Of a stretch of DNA of 10,000 nucleotides, positions 7,649-10,000 are shown one piece after another. Origin of the DNA: Actinidia chinensis (lineage: Eukaryota > Streptophyta > Magnoliopsida > Ericales > Actinidiaceae); assembly GCA_009663005.1 (NCBI GenBank), contig VIGQ01002242.1, positions 20,001-30,000 on the forward strand, in the 5' to 3' direction. Numbering within the stretch: the first letter of the stretch is position 1; each line of letters opens with the position of its first letter. Position numbers and translations under genes: made by a program. The notes beneath the pieces are model-generated. The model made no database searches, was not told the origin of the DNA, and was given only the letters and a program-made list of their open reading frames with translations.

Positions 7649-8395
7649 TTTTTAAGTTAAAATAGTCTAGATAATTTAAAGGTTTGCTTAAAAATGAGCC
7701 CTAATTGCATCGATTAAAGGGTGATAACCTTGAAATACTTTATTTTCTCATTCTTTTGGAAATAATTAATTGGTTCTGTCAATCTTAATAAAACGTAAAC
7801 TGATAAAGGATTTTAATTATGATCAGATCAAAATTCTAGAGGTTTTTTTGTGAGTGAGGTAAAACTTTGAGGCCTTTTTTGTAATTTTTCTCAAAACACA
7901 CTTAAATAAGATCTTGCATATTTGGATTTAGGATGGGTGATGTGCTAGTGGGCGCGCAATACAGTGGTATGAGCGTAATATGAGGTTCAACCTGTTTTCA
8001 ATAATAGATAGATCTCATTATATATATTATTAAAAAAATTTAATTGATCGAACTTGATAGTTACATGATAGATTCACTTTGTCTTGATGGAAAAAATTAT
8101 CGTTTGAAAACATATTGTAAGATAAATATGGCTCGATCACCTTCTTATCTATTTTCGATTAATCAATTCTTTTTAAAAAAGAAAAATTTAACCAATAAAA
8201 CCTGCAAAATTTAACGGCCACACATATCTTTAATGACTCCAAGGAGAATCCTTTACCAACCCAACCTCCACAGGGTTAGTAAAGTCATAATATTACATCA
8301 ACTACAACCTCTTTTTCTCAACATTGCAACTATCCCCTACAAAGATATGATATTAAAAATTAAGATACTCATGTAGGCAAATCAGCAGTTTTTGA
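7649..8395 (+). repeat. Large tandem duplication, unit B (about 750 bp)
   Basis: Unit B directly follows unit A with no spacer that I can see. Similarity runs from TTTTAAGTTAAA (about 7650) through AAGATACTCAT to CAGTTTTTGAA (about 8395), where A has CAGTTTTCTGCAAA. Conservation is uneven: several 15-22-base blocks are identical while flanks have many substitutions and indels. Unit A continues straight into B, and B ends about 70 bases before the first miniature element. The age is moderate, since the copies are easily aligned but clearly diverged. Confidence 0.9.
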
Positions 8396-8464
8396 ATTAT
8401 ATTACACCACAGAGGGTAATGATTTTTTGAAATGTGATAAGGATTGCATAGGAAGTCGTTATAG

Positions 8465-8616
8465 GCGTGTTTGGATATTAAAAAAATTAGAGTGGAAAAA
8501 AAAAAAAAGAAAAAAAAAAGATTAAAAGATCCAACTCTTCGAACTCTTGAATTCTCTAACTTTTGCCTTTATCTTTTATTTTTTTCCTTTCTAAATCTCA
8601 ACCCAAATACAACAAC
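8465..8616. mobile_element. MITE-like element, copy 1
   Basis: The left end GCGTGTTTGGATATT and right end CCCAAATACAACAAC are imperfect inverted repeats (GTGTTTGGAT against GTATTTGGGT). The interior is an A-rich left half and T-rich right half with a shared AAAAGATCCAAC block, as in the element at 8712-8850. It has no coding capacity: the 64-codon frame over it is mostly poly-lysine from the A run. No clear target-site duplication is visible. Terminal GTTTGGAT words are typical of plant MITEs, but the superfamily cannot be fixed. Confidence 0.5.
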
Positions 8617-8711
8617 GTCGAATCTTCGTAGAAAAGTTTGTAGAATAAACATTGAGTGTGTTTAATTGCAATTGACGAAGGAGGTAGTACCCATTGCAAG
8701 TAGCGTTCTCA

Positions 8712-8850
8712 GGGGTTGTTTGGATTATTTAAAGCATTGGTAGAGGAGAAAAGAAAAAAACATAAAAGATCTAACAATTCAGATTTAACCTTTTTTTTCT
8801 TTTCTTTTCCTTCCTCAAATTTATCTTAATTCTTTCATCCAAACACAACT
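8712..8850. mobile_element. MITE-like element, copy 2 of the same family
   Basis: The left end GGGGTTGTTTGGATTATT and right end CATCCAAACACAACTTT form a terminal inverted repeat (GTTGTTTGGAT against GTTGTGTTTGGAT, a two-base indel). It shares with copy 1 the order of ends, A-rich block, AAAAGATCTAAC, T-rich block and ends. The GGGGTTGTTTGG end is Tourist-like, but a TTA duplication is not evident. Small size and lack of any frame indicate a non-autonomous element. Confidence 0.55.
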
Positions 8851-8979
8851 TTAAGCCACATTTAAATCAAGAAAAGGAAAACGAAACTGGGAAGTTAGTA
8901 AATCTAACCGTCTTGAATGATTGAATCATCTATTTATTTATTTTTAACTCGTTAAATCTTTGATCTAGGTACATACTTA

Positions 8980-9195
8980 GGTTCAGTTTGGTAATGCTTA
9001 AAAACCAAATTTTTTTAATCTTGCTACCAAAAAGGCCAAGATTTTTTGATTTTTTGATTTTTTTGATTTTACTTTAACTAAAATTAAGAAAAAAAATAAA
9101 AATAAAAAAGTCAAAAAGTCAAATCTAATTAAATTTTTATTTATTTGTAGTAAAAAACTAAAAAAAAACTAAAAAAAGATAGTATCAACAGAGCC
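8980..9195. mobile_element. Tourist-like MITE (PIF/Harbinger type) with TTA target duplication
   Basis: TTA (8977-8979) precedes GGTTCAGTTTGGTAATGC, and AGAGCC (9190-9195) is followed by TTA (9196-9198). The right end reads GGCTCTGTTGATACTATC on the opposite strand, which pairs imperfectly with the left end. A 3-bp TTA duplication and GG-starting GTTTGG-type ends are the hallmark of PIF/Harbinger MITEs (established knowledge). A longer CTTAG match (8976-8980 and 9195-9199) overlaps the same boundary. The 216-bp interior contains a GATTTTTT short tandem repeat (about 9040-9075) and long A runs, with no coding capacity. Confidence 0.6.
9040..9075 (+). repeat. GATTTTTT microsatellite inside the Tourist-like element
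   Basis: GATTTTTT recurs with seven- to nine-base spacing (GATTTTTTGATTTTTTGA then GATTTTAC). It lies in the left half of the miniature element and probably grew by slippage after insertion. Confidence 0.7.
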
Positions 9196-9299
9196 TTAGA
9201 GTCATAAATTTTTTTTTTTGCTAATAAAAGATAAGTCAATCATCACTAGCATAGTAAAAAATTTCTCTGAATAAGTAAAAGTCACTGTCGAAATTAAAA

Positions 9300-9540
9300 G
9301 CACATTCAAGTCCCACAAAAGAAAAAGAGAATCGTCCTGGGTTTATTGAGGCCACATAATTAACATGAGAATGCCTTTGATCAAAATATACTTTCATAAA
9401 TGAATTGGAAAAAGACATTTTTTTTTTAATTTCCGAGGAGAGGTAAACGTGAATACAAACGTGCGGTGCGCACGTGTATTATTATGAAAGCATCAAATAA
9501 CGTGTAGATATGTAAAAGCATATTCAAATAGTTGGTATTA
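9300..9540 (+). repeat. Diverged dispersed repeat, copy 2
   Basis: Partner of 5338-5560. Shared blocks in order are TCCCACAAAAGAAAAAGAG, TTGAGGCCACATAAT, TTTCATAAAT, a GAGAGG...CGTGA block (against CTCTC...CGTGA, weak) and AAAAGCATATTCAA. Compared with copy 1 it has extra sequence between the CCACATAAT and TTTCATAAAT blocks, and again around the hairpin at 9452-9480. The minus-strand 60-codon frame (9236-9418) is not kept in copy 1, so protein coding is unlikely. Confidence 0.6.
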
Positions 9541-9606
9541 ATAAAATTGGAATGATAAATACACGTCATTTGCACTCAGTGTGTGATTTACGATTTGTGT
9601 CACGTT
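9446..9606. promoter_or_regulatory. Cluster of ACGT-core motifs with a CACGTG hairpin
   Basis: AACGTG (about 9446-9451), CACGTG (9471-9476, a G-box), AACGTGT (9499-9505, ABRE-like), CACGTCA (9562-9568) and CACGTT (9601-9606) fall in 160 bases of otherwise AT-rich DNA. The G-box is in a hairpin: AATACA, two unpaired A, CGTGCG, a GTG loop, then CGCACGTGTATT (9452-9480). In plants ACGT cores are bound by bZIP and bHLH factors (established knowledge). No target gene is visible in the window, and ACGT words also occur by chance, so regulatory function is inferred. Confidence 0.35.
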
Positions 9607-9609
9607 ATT

Positions 9610-10000
9610 ATTTTTATCGGTCAAATTTTTATTTTGTAGGGCTCAATTAATTAAAATATTATTTATCATAAATTTTCAAAAATATGTATGATTTATATAC
9701 ATAAGAATCATAAACGAAACATAAACATTCATAAAATTTAACATAATTACCAATAAAATTAATAACAAAATTCCTTCATAAAAAACTACTACAATCAAAA
9801 AGAAGTTGGATTCCTACTTTAATTGATGGATCCATGACAATTATATTTGAACTGACTAAATCGTTCTTTCAATCCACAACTAATTCACAAACAATGGCTA
9901 TATCATACGGAACCAAATAAAAACAATTCATAACTAAGCTAATAAAATATAAAAGTAAAACTTTAATTGGGGGTCTACGCTAATTATTGATTAAAGTGAC
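9610..10000. other. AT-rich end of the window, nothing recognised
   Basis: No open frame, RNA gene or element ends are supported. A small inverted repeat, TATGTAT/ATACATA (9683-9689 and 9697-9703), is the only structure, and it is expected often in such AT-rich DNA. Confidence 0.4.

Noticed and set aside
8471..8665. + strand 64-codon ORF with a poly-lysine start
   Set aside because: It is made by the A run of a miniature element and runs across the element end.

Overview
This window looks like nuclear intergenic DNA of a flowering plant, probably a eudicot (inference). The evidence is very AT-rich sequence with long A and T runs, miniature elements with plant-type GTTTGGAT-like ends, TCP-type GGNCCCAC/GTGGNCCC motifs, several diverged local duplications, and no open frame long enough or conserved enough to be a gene. 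I found no confident protein-coding gene, tRNA, rRNA or CRISPR array. Open frames are all about 110 codons or less, and none belongs to a family I can name with confidence.

Layout. Bases 1-2640 are distinctly richer in GC than the rest, full of stop codons in every frame, and purine-rich on the + strand in the first 800 bases. I read this block as decayed, unidentified sequence, possibly transposon-derived; one stretch near 1096-1290 weakly resembles a plant LINE reverse transcriptase. From about 2640 the composition turns AT-rich. That part holds small tandem duplications (2737-2776, 3192-3282) and a roughly 178-bp AT-rich tandem repeat (3711-4010).

Two GC-richer islands (about 4290-4500 and 5985-6190) stand out. 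They share sequence in the same orientation, each has a hairpin of the form ATGGG-N-CC...GGCCCAT with a single bulged base in the same place, and each has several TCP-type motifs. Each also has a small ORF starting at a matching ATG (69 and 65 codons). A second diverged pair, 5338-5560 and 9300-9540, follows in the same order. This suggests that about 4.29-5.6 kb and 5.98-9.6 kb are two copies of one ancestral segment, the second expanded by insertions.

The clearest structure is a head-to-tail duplication of about 775 bp (6874-7648 and 7649-8395) with conserved blocks of about 20 bp and no conserved reading frame. Next to it lie three miniature inverted-repeat elements (8465-8616, 8712-8850, 8980-9195). 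The last has terminal inverted repeats starting GG and a TTA target duplication, as in Tourist/PIF-Harbinger elements. Bases 9446-9606 contain a hairpin with a CACGTG core and a cluster of ACGT motifs.

The window therefore offers no pathway to reconstruct. Its interest is in the duplicated islands, the tandem unit and the clustered miniature elements.
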